From: Chitinophaga silvatica
GTDB lineage: Bacteria; Bacteroidota; Bacteroidia; Chitinophagales; Chitinophagaceae
Length of the DNA stretch: 64,000 nucleotides
Reading direction: 5' to 3'
Assembly (NCBI RefSeq): GCF_003419895.1
Contig: NZ_QPMM01000013.1
Span: forward strand, 186,001 to 250,000
Shown: positions 45,218-54,569 of the stretch, one piece after another
Position numbering within the stretch: position 1 is the stretch's first letter
Layout: every line of letters starts with the position of its first letter
Notes under the pieces: generated by a model
What the model was told of the DNA's origin: nothing
The model's database searches: none
What the model saw: only the letters and a program-made list of their open reading frames with translations
Translations under genes and position numbers: made by a program

Positions 45218-48200
45218 ATGAATAACCGTTTTTTTCCTAAAGGTATTCACCCATTGAATACCTGTTCATGGTTTGTATTGGTTGTCATACTTGTTGGATG
45301 GTGCAATTTGGCTATCGGACAAACTTTTACAGCCAAATCGTTTAATGAAGCCTCAATGAGTAATATCAAAGGATATTACGAATATTTACCGGCAAATTAT
45401 AATCCTGCAGATGGAAAGAAGTACCCACTAATTATATTTTTCCATGGAAATGGTGAATTAGCCAGTACCTCACCGCTTAGTAGTGTTTTAAGAAATGGGC
45501 TTCCTCAAAAAATCAATGACGGACTATTCCCCAAGTCCTTTACTGTTAATAATCAGGAATTTTCTTTTATAGTAGCCTGCCCCCAATTCAATACCTGGCC
45601 AGGATCTGCAGATGCAACCAAGTTTAAAGACTGGTTAGTCTCTAAATATAATGTTGACGTAAATCGTATATACATCACCGGGCTTAGTATGGGTGGTGGT
45701 GAAACATGGGGAGCATTGTGTGAAAATGGTGGTTCTAAAGCATTTGCTGCAGCAGTAACCGTATGTGGTTATTACCCTCCAACCCCTGAATTGGCGCAGA
45801 TTGTAGCTACAAACAAAACACCTGTCTGGGCACTCCATAATAAAACCGACCCGAATTCCGACCCTAACTGGTCTATCAATTGGGTAAAATATATTAATAG
45901 CAGTAACCCGGCTCCGGTAGTTCCAGCCAAACTAACCATCTTTAACAAAGATGGACACGATGCATGGTCTCAGGCCTATGATCCTTTGTACAAGGAAAAT
46001 GGAATGAACATCTATGAATGGATGTTGCAGTATTCGCTCGGAGGAACCTCTAATCCGCCCGCCAACACCGGTGGTAAAAGAATTGTTGTTCCAATGTCTA
46101 ACAGCTCCAATGGAAGGGCTGAGATATATTACCCCGATGCGATGACGACTTTTAAAGTCCAGCCAGGTGATACTTTATGTATTGCAGCCGGAGAGTACGA
46201 ATCTGTATACCTGGGCAATTTAACCGGAACACCAGAAAAACCTATCGTAATAACGAATTGTGGCGGACTGGTAAAATTAGGGGTAAGAAATCAGACAACT
46301 GCTGCGGTTTTTAATGCACCAACCTGCCGATACATTGAAATCAGTGGGAGTGGAGATAAAAATTATGAATACGGCTTTGACATCAATGGTACCAATATCA
46401 ATGGCCTGAAAATCTTTGGAATAACCTTCGGACTGGGAAGTTCGGATTTTGATGTTCACCATCTATATATTCATGACGGTAACATTTTATTGCAGGCCAA
46501 AACATTGCAAACCTGTGCTCGTCCCGAATTTCTGGAAGGCTCATTTGTAATGAAGAATGTAAAGATCCATAATCTGAAGTGTAGAAATTCAGAAGGTGAA
46601 GGTTTTTATATTGGAAATACCCATTATTTCTGGAATGATGGTGCCTGCACCAATCTAAGGTCACATTGGATTGAAAACCTCTGGGTTTACAATAACGATC
46701 TCGAAAATATTGGAGCCGATGGTATTCAGATTGCCATGGCTAAAAACGGAGATAACAGAGTATTCAATAATCGCCTTGTAAATTATGGAACTACAAAGAA
46801 TGAAGCGCAGGGGTATGGTATCCTCCTGGGTTCAGGCTGTAGCATGAAAGTCTATAATAACTTTGTAAAAACAGGCTTCATGCCTGGTATTACAGTTTTT
46901 GGCTCCGGTGTAAATGATGTATTTAATAACGTTATCTCTGATATTTATACTGAAGGAATTAATGTGGCCGACAAGATACCGGCAAATACAACGCCAGACC
47001 TGTTTCCACCACCAACTGCCAACATTTATAATAATACCATTGTAGGTACAGATGGGGGCAAGGATGCAATGAAAGTTTATGCTTATCAAACTACCATAGG
47101 GCATCAGGTATATAATAACCTCATGATCCAAAACGGAACCCCGTACGATTATCCAGGTACCGGAATGTATATTAAAGGTGCTGAACCCATCAAACTTACT
47201 GCAAGTAATAATCTTTGTTATTCCACCGCTCAGGCGGCAGGAGTAGTGGATTCTGCTTCCGCAAACTTTAGATTGCTTGCTACTTCTCCTGCCTTAAATG
47301 CAGGTAGAGATATGTCAGACTTTAACCTCAAAACCGACTTTGACGGAACTGCCAGACCCCAGCAAAATATTTATGATGTGGGTGCTTTTGAAGGAATTTC
47401 CAATTCTCAACCCCAGCCACCTGTAGCCAATGCAGGCAGCAACATCACAATAACGTTACCAACTTCCTCGGTTACACTTAATGGTAATGCTTCCACACCA
47501 GCACCGGGTAGCAGTATCAGTAAATATAACTGGGTGAAAACCAGCGGCCCATCTTCCGGTACTATTACCACGGCAACTGCCGCAACTACCACCGTAACCG
47601 GACTAACCGCCGGAACCTACGTTTATACGCTCACCGTTACCGATAAAAACGGATTGACAAGTAGTGCTTCTGTAACAGTAATTGTAAATGAAGCGCTCAA
47701 GGCTCCTGTAGCTAATGCAGGCAGCAACATCACAATAACGTTACCAACTTCCTCGGTTACACTTAATGGTAGTGCTTCCACACCAGCACCAGGTAGCAGT
47801 ATCAGTAAATATAACTGGGTGAAAACCAGCGGCCCATCTTCCGGTACTATTACAACGGCTACTGCTGCAACTACCACCGTAACCGGATTAACCGCCGGAA
47901 CCTACGTTTATACGCTCACCGTTACCGATAAAAACGGATTGACCAACAGTGCTTCTGTAACAGTAATTGTAAATGAAGCGCTCAAAGCACCTGTGGCTAA
48001 TGCAGGAAACAACGTTACCATAACGCTTCCTGAGTCTACCATTACACTGGATGCAAGTGCTTCCACACCAGCACCAGGTAGCAGTATCGATAAGGTGAAC
48101 TGGATAAAAGTAAGTGGGCCTTCAGCTGGTACAATTACTTCTCCTGCTGCCACCCAAACAACAGTAACAAGTCTGACAATTGCAGGAACATACGTATTTC

Positions 48201-49123
48201 AGGTTACTGTAACAGATAAGAATGGACTTAGTGCCTCTGCAACTGTTAACATTACAGTAAACCCTGCCAATATTCCTCCTGTAGCAAATGCAGGTAACGA
48301 TCAGACAATTGTTCTGCCAACCAACACAACAGTGCTGGATGGTAGCTTGTCTACAGATGCTGATGGCAGAATCGTTAGCTGGTCCTGGACTAAAACCAGT
48401 GGCCCGGCAGGTGGACTCATTTCAACTCCGGGTTTACCGGCAACGGAGATCAGGCAATTACAGGAAGGAATATATGTCTTTACCTTAAGTGTGAAGGATG
48501 ATAAAGGTGCAACTGCTACAGCAACAGTAAAAGTAACGGTTCTTCCAGCTTCAACTAATCCTCCGGACCAGCCACCTGTGGCTGCAACCAGAGGAGATAA
48601 AACTATTCAGTTGCCTGAAAATGTAGTATTTGCTGATGGTAGCCTCTCTTACGATTTAAAGAATACAATCGTGAATTATGAATGGGCACAGCTATCTGGG
48701 CCGGCAACAGCGGTTATTACTTCACAGGGGCAATCTCAGACCTATCTGACAGGATTGAAAGAAGGAGTTTATCAATTCAAATTGACAGTCACCAATGATT
48801 TGCAGCTGACAGGAATTACCACTTTTACGGTTACTGTGCTGCCTCCGGTAGTTGACCATGTAGGAGATACGGTGATATTATTTCCAAACCCGGCTACAAC
48901 GCTTCTACGATTGAAAGTAGGAAGATCAGGAAGTGAAATTCTGAACCTGTTCATATATGATATCTATGGAAGAAGAGTGTATCAGAATGTATATAGCAAT
49001 GCAGGTTCCTTCCAGATTGAATTACCAATTACGAATCTGCCAAAAGGAATGTATTTTATTGAATTACTTGATAATAGTAAACGCTTCTATTGGAAAGGAA
49101 GGTTTATAAAAGCAGCAGAATGA
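45218..49123 (+). CDS. T9SS-exported esterase + beta-helix + PKD protein
   Basis: 1301 residues from ATG 45218; the frame extends up to GTG 45173, but the ATG gives a proper signal peptide (LVVILVGWCNLAIGQ). Numbering from the GTG: CE1-like esterase at 55-290 (Ser172 in GLSMGGG, Asp226 region, His262 in KDGHDAW, end NGMNIYEWMLQY); right-handed beta-helix at 300-745; five PKD-like domains from 748, of which the first two are almost identical 95-residue copies; and a T9SS sorting domain in the last 85 residues (VILFPNPATTLLRLKV). The esterase and beta-helix correspond to the separate genes at 21325-22101 and 18973-20385. A 14-codon ORF (45177-45221) ends in an ATGA overlap with this start. The gene end is 2 bp from a convergent gene. 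Confidence 0.9.
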   Translation: MNNRFFPKGIHPLNTCSWFVLVVILVGWCNLAIGQTFTAKSFNEASMSNIKGYYEYLPANYNPADGKKYPLIIFFHGNGELASTSPLSSVLRNGLPQKINDGLFPKSFTVNNQEFSFIVACPQFNTWPGSADATKFKDWLVSKYNVDVNRIYITGLSMGGGETWGALCENGGSKAFAAAVTVCGYYPPTPELAQIVATNKTPVWALHNKTDPNSDPNWSINWVKYINSSNPAPVVPAKLTIFNKDGHDAWSQAYDPLYKENGMNIYEWMLQYSLGGTSNPPANTGGKRIVVPMSNSSNGRAEIYYPDAMTTFKVQPGDTLCIAAGEYESVYLGNLTGTPEKPIVITNCGGLVKLGVRNQTTAAVFNAPTCRYIEISGSGDKNYEYGFDINGTNINGLKIFGITFGLGSSDFDVHHLYIHDGNILLQAKTLQTCARPEFLEGSFVMKNVKIHNLKCRNSEGEGFYIGNTHYFWNDGACTNLRSHWIENLWVYNNDLENIGADGIQIAMAKNGDNRVFNNRLVNYGTTKNEAQGYGILLGSGCSMKVYNNFVKTGFMPGITVFGSGVNDVFNNVISDIYTEGINVADKIPANTTPDLFPPPTANIYNNTIVGTDGGKDAMKVYAYQTTIGHQVYNNLMIQNGTPYDYPGTGMYIKGAEPIKLTASNNLCYSTAQAAGVVDSASANFRLLATSPALNAGRDMSDFNLKTDFDGTARPQQNIYDVGAFEGISNSQPQPPVANAGSNITITLPTSSVTLNGNASTPAPGSSISKYNWVKTSGPSSGTITTATAATTTVTGLTAGTYVYTLTVTDKNGLTSSASVTVIVNEALKAPVANAGSNITITLPTSSVTLNGSASTPAPGSSISKYNWVKTSGPSSGTITTATAATTTVTGLTAGTYVYTLTVTDKNGLTNSASVTVIVNEALKAPVANAGNNVTITLPESTITLDASASTPAPGSSIDKVNWIKVSGPSAGTITSPAATQTTVTSLTIAGTYVFQVTVTDKNGLSASATVNITVNPANIPPVANAGNDQTIVLPTNTTVLDGSLSTDADGRIVSWSWTKTSGPAGGLISTPGLPATEIRQLQEGIYVFTLSVKDDKGATATATVKVTVLPASTNPPDQPPVAATRGDKTIQLPENVVFADGSLSYDLKNTIVNYEWAQLSGPATAVITSQGQSQTYLTGLKEGVYQFKLTVTNDLQLTGITTFTVTVLPPVVDHVGDTVILFPNPATTLLRLKVGRSGSEILNLFIYDIYGRRVYQNVYSNAGSFQIELPITNLPKGMYFIELLDNSKRFYWKGRFIKAAE
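47423..47992 (+). repeat. Two tandem 285-bp copies encoding PKD domains
   Basis: Copy 1 (47423-47707) and copy 2 (47708-47992) are nearly identical in DNA, with mainly silent changes. Each encodes 95 residues starting VANAGSNITITLP and ending VNEALKAP. A third, more diverged copy follows. Confidence 0.93.
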
Positions 49124-49125
49124 TA

Positions 49126-49740
49126 TTAAATTCTTTCCCATAAGCCGGTTGCAGCGTTATAGTGTTTAATTGGTTTTGCAGGATTTCCTCCTACAATAGT
49201 ATAGGGAGGAACATCCTTCGTTACCACGCTGCCACCGGCAACTACTGCATGTTTACCAATTTTGACTCCCGCAGTAATTACACTGTTGGCCCCAATCCAG
49301 CAATCATCTTCCACAATAATAGTACCTACAGTACATGGCTGTAATGCTATTGGAACTTCGGGATCCTGATAACCATGATTTAATCCTGAGAGTACAATGT
49401 TCTGAGCCAGGATAACATTGTTTCCAATGGTTACCGGGCCTATCACCACATTGCCAATACCAATTCTGGTATTATCACCTATTATTACCGGCCCCATACC
49501 ATTATTTATTGTCGCAAAGTCTTCGATGGTTGAATATTTTCCCAGTTGGAAAGGCTGAAATGGTAAGACATCCATCCTGGTTCTCCTTCGAATAAGGGAA
49601 CCTTTCTTCGTTTGATGAACAAACGGATTTACAAAAAGCTTTACCCAGGTTCTTGGTCTTGCCTGGCCTTTTGGCATCATGAGGTATAACATGAATGCCT
49701 TTATTTTAGGATGTTGACTAAGTTTTTCTTTTAAGCTCAT
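49126..49740 (-). CDS. Left-handed beta-helix (hexapeptide) acyltransferase
   Basis: A 204-residue hexapeptide-repeat acyltransferase (WbbJ/LacA-like). Isoleucine-patch repeats run through the middle (VIIGDNTRIGIGNVVIGPVT, IVEDDCWIGANSVITAGVKI), with the probable catalytic His in LSGLNHGYQDPE, and the end GKHAVVAGGSVVTKDVP and GGNPAKPIKHYN. It likely acetylates a sugar of the EPS unit inside the cell. It lies 5 bp after the GT-B gene on the same strand and ends 2 bp from the convergent giant gene. Confidence 0.92.
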   Translation of the reverse strand: MSLKEKLSQHPKIKAFMLYLMMPKGQARPRTWVKLFVNPFVHQTKKGSLIRRRTRMDVLPFQPFQLGKYSTIEDFATINNGMGPVIIGDNTRIGIGNVVIGPVTIGNNVILAQNIVLSGLNHGYQDPEVPIALQPCTVGTIIVEDDCWIGANSVITAGVKIGKHAVVAGGSVVTKDVPPYTIVGGNPAKPIKHYNAATGLWERI

Positions 49741-49745
49741 ACTAA

Positions 49746-50981
49746 TTAAGTAGTTGTATGTTTTGCCTCGTATTGCAGGATGGCCTGATAAATTGCTTTT
49801 ACTGAATTCTCCCAGGTATGGGTGGCAGCAAAACGAATTCTTTGCTCATGCTTATCATTGTTATCTTCATCGAGTGCCTTTTGAATCATTGCAATATATT
49901 CTTCAGCGTTAGTAGCAAGATAAACATGATCCTTAAACATTTCCATTGTAACCGTATGAGTGGCAACCACAGGTTTTCCCATCGCTAAATACTCATCAAT
50001 CTTTAAAGGATAATTCCCTATAGTAACCTGATTTACAATCTGTGGATTAATACAAACATCAAACGACTGAATATAAGCCGGTAATTCATCTAAGCTTTTG
50101 CTTCCGGTAAAATGAACGTTCGGTAAAGAATGAAGCCGGGATTGTTTGAAATCCTCATCTTCAGGTCCAACTAATACCAACTGCCAGGAAGGACATTTCA
50201 CGGCAATAGTTTCCAGTAACTGAATATTGAGCCTCAGTGATTTTAACGCCCCCACATATCCTATAACTGGTTGCTGGTTGGTAGGTACATCTACTGGGCG
50301 GGGATAATTGATTGCTGGATTAAAATGCTGAATATCACATCCCTGACCCACGTAATGGCTGTTTTCGTTGTACTTCTTCAACATTTCAGCAAGAAATGCA
50401 GAGTTTGCAACTGCTGCGTCGGCTTTGGCTATGTGCTTAGGTTCTAATGTACGCCCGTGTTTATTCCAGTATGGCACGCCTAACAAGTAATCCCTGCTGT
50501 AATAAACATAAGCAGAAGGGCGGAGATAATCTTTTAAATATAAGGCCCTGAAAATATCATTATCATTAAATACGATAACATCTTTGAATCCTAATTCGGT
50601 AATGGCGCGTTGAATACTTTTGGCAAACCGGCGATTATTTACCTTATTAAACCAGTCGAAAACACCGGTAAAAGGTATCCAGTTTAATGATTCAAGAATG
50701 GTATCCGGATAATAATTCCAGAAGTTTGGAGAGATCTCAACAACAGCCGGCTGTTTACCCGACATCGTATCAAGATGGTATTGAATATTGGAATCGTTTT
50801 TTTCCTGATGAATGGTTCGGCGATCTAACGGAGCATTAACATACAACACCCTGTTATGGCGTGCAAACTCTATCGCTATATTTTTACAATTGCTGCCAAT
50901 GGATGTATACCATTGCTGCAAACCTATAACAACAATATCCCTATTCTGTATTAATGGCACAGTGATTCGGTAGTTTAGCAA
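49746..50981 (-). CDS. GT-B glycosyltransferase (GT4-like)
   Basis: A 411-residue GT-B enzyme. N-terminal VVIGLQQWYTSIGSNCKNIA, middle VYYSRDYLLGVPYW and KADAAVANSAFLAEML, and a C-terminal Rossmann half with GYVGALKSLRLNIQLLE, LVLVGPEDEDF, VHFTGSKSLDELPAY and IDEYLAMGKPVVATHT (donor site). The frame opens with TTG at 50981; a GTG eight codons later is another possible start. It forms a pair with the hexapeptide acyltransferase and is part of the EPS locus. Confidence 0.88.
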   Translation of the reverse strand: MLNYRITVPLIQNRDIVVIGLQQWYTSIGSNCKNIAIEFARHNRVLYVNAPLDRRTIHQEKNDSNIQYHLDTMSGKQPAVVEISPNFWNYYPDTILESLNWIPFTGVFDWFNKVNNRRFAKSIQRAITELGFKDVIVFNDNDIFRALYLKDYLRPSAYVYYSRDYLLGVPYWNKHGRTLEPKHIAKADAAVANSAFLAEMLKKYNENSHYVGQGCDIQHFNPAINYPRPVDVPTNQQPVIGYVGALKSLRLNIQLLETIAVKCPSWQLVLVGPEDEDFKQSRLHSLPNVHFTGSKSLDELPAYIQSFDVCINPQIVNQVTIGNYPLKIDEYLAMGKPVVATHTVTMEMFKDHVYLATNAEEYIAMIQKALDEDNNDKHEQRIRFAATHTWENSVKAIYQAILQYEAKHTTT

Positions 50982-51168
50982 TAAAATGTAAAGATTAAAT
51001 CCAGAGTGGTTTGACGCGGGGATGGTTAATTTTCATTGCAATATTAAAGAAAATAAATAATAAATTAAAGTTATTCACTAATACTTTAGCCCCTATTTTT
51101 AAATTCTTTAATCGCTAAAATATTGTATTTTAATTTTTTGTATTATTTTAGTTGAAATTATCCCAAGA

Positions 51169-51966
51169 ATGAAAGATGAAGCTTACTACCCATCATGGAA
51201 AAATGTATCTCAATACAAACAATACTTAAGCTACTTTGGTGAATATGTGCGATACGGAGATTGGAAGTCATTGAGTGCATCCCTAAAAATGGTATTGTTA
51301 AATAAACCAAGTCAAAAAGAATGGAACACTACCTCTGCAATGGGTAGGTTCAAAATTAGAAAAGGCACAACTGATTTCCAGTTTATCAACTACGCATATG
51401 AACGCCAGGTAAGAGATTATCTGAAACAACAGATAACCGATAGAAAGTTCGATGCATTTATTGATATTGGTGCTTGTATAGGGGAGTATGATATTTGGCT
51501 GGCTTCCCTAGGTATTCAATGCGTGGCATTTGAGCCAGTAAACTATAAAGCCATTGAAGAAAACATTAAACTGAATAATGTTGGCGATAAAATTAAGCTA
51601 TACGCATGTGGACTGGGAAGTAAACAGGAAAAAGTGAACTTCAATGTAATGACAACCGTAACCGGGTCTAGTTATATTGATAGAAACAGTACATCTGAAG
51701 GCAACATTCCAATTGAGAGATTTGATGATCTGTTACCACAACTTGGTCTGAATCCTGCAATGAATGTTATAGTAAAGCTGGATGTGGAGGGAATGGAAAC
51801 AGAAGTATTGGAAGGTGCCCGTCAGTTTATTTCCACATATCCTCACCTAAGGGTTATTTTCGAACGATATGAAAATGACAATACTGTAAATGATAAGTTA
51901 AGTGAATTGGCCGACTTCAGATTTGAAAGGATAGATAAATACAACTACCTCGCTATTAAACAGTAG
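51169..51966 (+). CDS. FkbM family methyltransferase
   Basis: A 265-residue SAM-dependent methyltransferase. FIDIGACIGEYDIWLASLG is the SAM loop and VIVKLDVEGMETEVLEGA is the FkbM signature. Members O-methylate sugars or polyketides. The upstream 190 bp is AT-rich and divergent from the GT-B gene. It is followed by a terminator and is probably the right edge of the EPS locus. Confidence 0.9.
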   Translation: MKDEAYYPSWKNVSQYKQYLSYFGEYVRYGDWKSLSASLKMVLLNKPSQKEWNTTSAMGRFKIRKGTTDFQFINYAYERQVRDYLKQQITDRKFDAFIDIGACIGEYDIWLASLGIQCVAFEPVNYKAIEENIKLNNVGDKIKLYACGLGSKQEKVNFNVMTTVTGSSYIDRNSTSEGNIPIERFDDLLPQLGLNPAMNVIVKLDVEGMETEVLEGARQFISTYPHLRVIFERYENDNTVNDKLSELADFRFERIDKYNYLAIKQ

Positions 51967-51994
51967 CAGTTAATTAATAAGTAATAAAGCTAAA

Positions 51995-52027
51995 AGAGTG
52001 TTTCCAATTTGGAACACTCTTTTTTTA
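51995..52027 (+). terminator. Rho-independent terminator of the FkbM gene
   Basis: AGAGTGTTTCC (51995-52005) pairs with GGAACACTCT (52011-52020) with one bulged T, followed by six T's. Confidence 0.85.
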
Positions 52028-52151
52028 TGGCCCCAGCTGTTTGTATTCTGTATACAGCCTGTATGACTATCTTCCGATTATGGTTAACAGTGCCAACCCT
52101 TTTGGTGCTAAAATTGTATATATTCTGTACTCACCAACACATTAAATATAT

Positions 52152-53675
52152 ATGTCAGACTCCGTTGAATTAGTCGAAATACGACAGCTTACAGCAGAAG
52201 ATTATCTGGATCTTAAAGAATCGATGGTTTCTGCATATGCAGATATGGAAGGGAGTTACTGGAGGGAACCTACTATCCAGAGGCTGATTAACCTTTTTCC
52301 GGAAGGACAGATTGCTGTGGCGGTTAATGGCCGTGTAGTTGGTTGTGCCTTATCTATCATTGTTGATTATGAAAAATTTGGAGATAACCACACCTATGAA
52401 CAGATTACGGGATACTACACTTTTAATACCCATAATCCTAAAGGTGATGTACTTTATGGTATTGAAGTATTTGTACATCCTGATTTCAGAGGCAGGCGAC
52501 TGGCGAGAAGACTCTATGATTCCAGGAAGGTATTATGCGAACAGCTTAATTTACAAGGCATTGTTGCCGGTGGGCGGATTCCAAACTATGAGAAATATGC
52601 CGATAAAATGTCGGTCAGGGAATATATTGAGAAGGTACAGGATCGGGAAATCTATGATCCAACCCTAACTTTTCAATTTGCCAATGACTTCACTGTCAAG
52701 AAGATCCTTCGAAATTACCTGCCTAACGATGAAGCCTCCAAAGGTTTTGCCACACTTTTACAGTGGTTTAATATTTATTATGAAAAAGATCAGGATACCA
52801 TCCGTTATAATAAAAGCACGGTGCGTATTGGTCTGGTACAGTGGCAGATGCGTGATTACGGAAATATAGATGGCTTTTTGCAGCAGGTGGAGTTTTTCAT
52901 TGATGCAGTGAGTGATTATGGGTCCGATTTTGTGGTTTTTCCGGAGTTGTTTAATTCTCCGTTAATGAGCGAATTTAATCAGATGGACCCGGCAGGGGCC
53001 ATACGCGGATTGGCTAAGCATACCGACCGGCTGAGGGAGGAGTTCCAGAAGTTTGCAGTTTCGTATAATGTAAACGTTATTTCCGGGAGTATGCCAATAG
53101 TGATAGACGAAAGTTTATATAACATTTCATACTTGTGCAGACGGGATGGAACCTATGAGGAGTATGTAAAAATCCATCCGACTCCGGGTGAAGTATTATC
53201 CTGGGGAATGAAAGGGGGTGACGATATAAAAGTATTTGATACCGATTGTGGGAAGATAGGAATCCAGATCTGTTATGATGTCGAATTTCCCGAACCTTCC
53301 CGAATTTTAGCGGAGCAGGGAATGCAGATTTTGTTTGTACCATTTATGACAGATACTCAACATGCCTATAACCGGGTAAGGTTTTGTGCACAGGCCAGGG
53401 CGGTAGAGAATGAATGTTATGTAGCGATTGCCGGATGCATTGGTAACCTGCCCAAGGTCAATAATATGGATTTGCAGTATGCACAATCCTGTGTATTCAC
53501 ACCTTCCGATTTTGCTTTCCCGGTAACCGGAGTGAAGGCCGAATCTACGCCCAATACAGAAATGGTGGTAATTGCAGATGTAGACTTGGTTTTGCTGAAG
53601 GAATTACATGCTTTTGGAAGTGTACAAACACTAAAGGATATTCGATCGGATCTTTATAAAGTTGTAAAAAGATGA
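52152..53675 (+). CDS. GNAT acetyltransferase-nitrilase fusion protein
   Basis: A 507-residue two-domain protein. Residues about 8-210 are a GNAT N-acetyltransferase (EVFVHPDFRGRRLARRLYD is the acetyl-CoA-binding motif). Residues about 223-505 are a carbon-nitrogen hydrolase with the nitrilase triad intact: Glu265 in VVFPELF, Lys340 in EEYVKIHP and Cys374 in GIQICYDVEFPE. This fusion is known from many bacteria, but the substrate is not established. It stands alone, with no operon partner. Confidence 0.93.
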   Translation: MSDSVELVEIRQLTAEDYLDLKESMVSAYADMEGSYWREPTIQRLINLFPEGQIAVAVNGRVVGCALSIIVDYEKFGDNHTYEQITGYYTFNTHNPKGDVLYGIEVFVHPDFRGRRLARRLYDSRKVLCEQLNLQGIVAGGRIPNYEKYADKMSVREYIEKVQDREIYDPTLTFQFANDFTVKKILRNYLPNDEASKGFATLLQWFNIYYEKDQDTIRYNKSTVRIGLVQWQMRDYGNIDGFLQQVEFFIDAVSDYGSDFVVFPELFNSPLMSEFNQMDPAGAIRGLAKHTDRLREEFQKFAVSYNVNVISGSMPIVIDESLYNISYLCRRDGTYEEYVKIHPTPGEVLSWGMKGGDDIKVFDTDCGKIGIQICYDVEFPEPSRILAEQGMQILFVPFMTDTQHAYNRVRFCAQARAVENECYVAIAGCIGNLPKVNNMDLQYAQSCVFTPSDFAFPVTGVKAESTPNTEMVVIADVDLVLLKELHAFGSVQTLKDIRSDLYKVVKR

Positions 53676-53983
53676 TTGATTTAATTTATTGATTGTTATG
53701 TTGATACGGCTACTTAACGAATAGTTTACTTTAAGCGTGGAACATCAATTCGTAAAATTTTCAATCACAAAATGAAAGTTTTACTGATAGTAAAACTTTA
53801 AATAGCAAATGTTTATTTGTTGGTTTTGAGATGTTTATGTTTTTTATTTATTGATTATCATCGGGATTAACATTTAATTTTAATTCTCAAATTTATATCA
53901 ATGAAATATAAGACAAAAAATATTCTTAAAATATAACAAGTAATTATCTAATTTACCCTCAATTTAAAAGTGAAAGACCAAAT
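53676..53983 (+). other. AT-rich intergenic region, no gene seen
   Basis: About 308 bp of very AT-rich DNA before the PH-like gene. It presumably holds that gene's promoter, but I found no exact TAnnTTTG box and no hairpin terminator after the GNAT-nitrilase gene. Confidence 0.5.
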
Positions 53984-54499
53984 ATGAGATACGACGCTGT
54001 TTTGGATGAAAACTCTAAGCTTGTTACACACTTGTCTATTATTTTGACACTTGTTTTTATTTTCAGACAATTGACCGATGTAACTGGTGACCCATTAAGC
54101 ACAACTGCCTTATTATTTATTTTGGTTCCAGTATTAGTAATTGCCTGGGCGTTAAGCCCCCGATATTACCTGATCACCGACACGGCTATACTAATAAAGC
54201 GACCATTATTCTCTATCACTATTTATCTTTCTGAGGTGGTAAGGTTGAAAAGTGTATCGGAAGAAGATCTTGGAAGCAGTTCCAGGATTTTAGCATTAGG
54301 AGGGATTTTTGGATACCTCGGTAATTACAGGTCCAGTGAAATAGGAAAATACCAGGGATGGTGTACCAACCGCGTAAATCTGGTGTTGATAGAATCTTCC
54401 AATCAAAAATGGTTGATAAGTCCTTCTGCTCCTGAAGAGTTTATTAGACAGGTTAATAGCCGGATTAATGTTCCTTCAGCTTGTCCTACACAGGAATAA
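53984..54499 (+). CDS. Bacterial PH-domain-like membrane protein
   Basis: A 171-residue protein with two hydrophobic segments (about 15-30 and 40-58), followed by SPRYYLITDTAILIKRP, a start typical of bacterial PH (YdbT/YcxB-like) domains, then strands with ITIYLSEVVRLKSVSEEDL and NLVLIESSNQKWLISPSAPEEFI. It is likely anchored in the inner membrane with the PH-like domain in the cytoplasm. Function is unknown. It is followed by a strong terminator shared with the convergent SpmAB gene. Confidence 0.75.
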   Translation: MRYDAVLDENSKLVTHLSIILTLVFIFRQLTDVTGDPLSTTALLFILVPVLVIAWALSPRYYLITDTAILIKRPLFSITIYLSEVVRLKSVSEEDLGSSSRILALGGIFGYLGNYRSSEIGKYQGWCTNRVNLVLIESSNQKWLISPSAPEEFIRQVNSRINVPSACPTQE

Positions 54500-54517
54500 A
54501 ACTTATACAAAATAGAA

Positions 54518-54554
54518 ACGGGGCGAATGTATTAGACATTCGCCCCGTTTTTTA
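54518..54554. terminator. Strong hairpin terminator
   Basis: ACGGGGCGAATGT (54518-54530) pairs perfectly over 13 bp with 54536-54548, followed by TTTTTTATT. It lies between two convergent genes. Confidence 0.88.
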
Positions 54555-54569
54555 TTAAATAGCTAGTTA

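Noticed and set aside
47407..47877. Two near-identical minus-strand ORFs
   Set aside because: They are the antisense frames of the duplicated PKD repeats.
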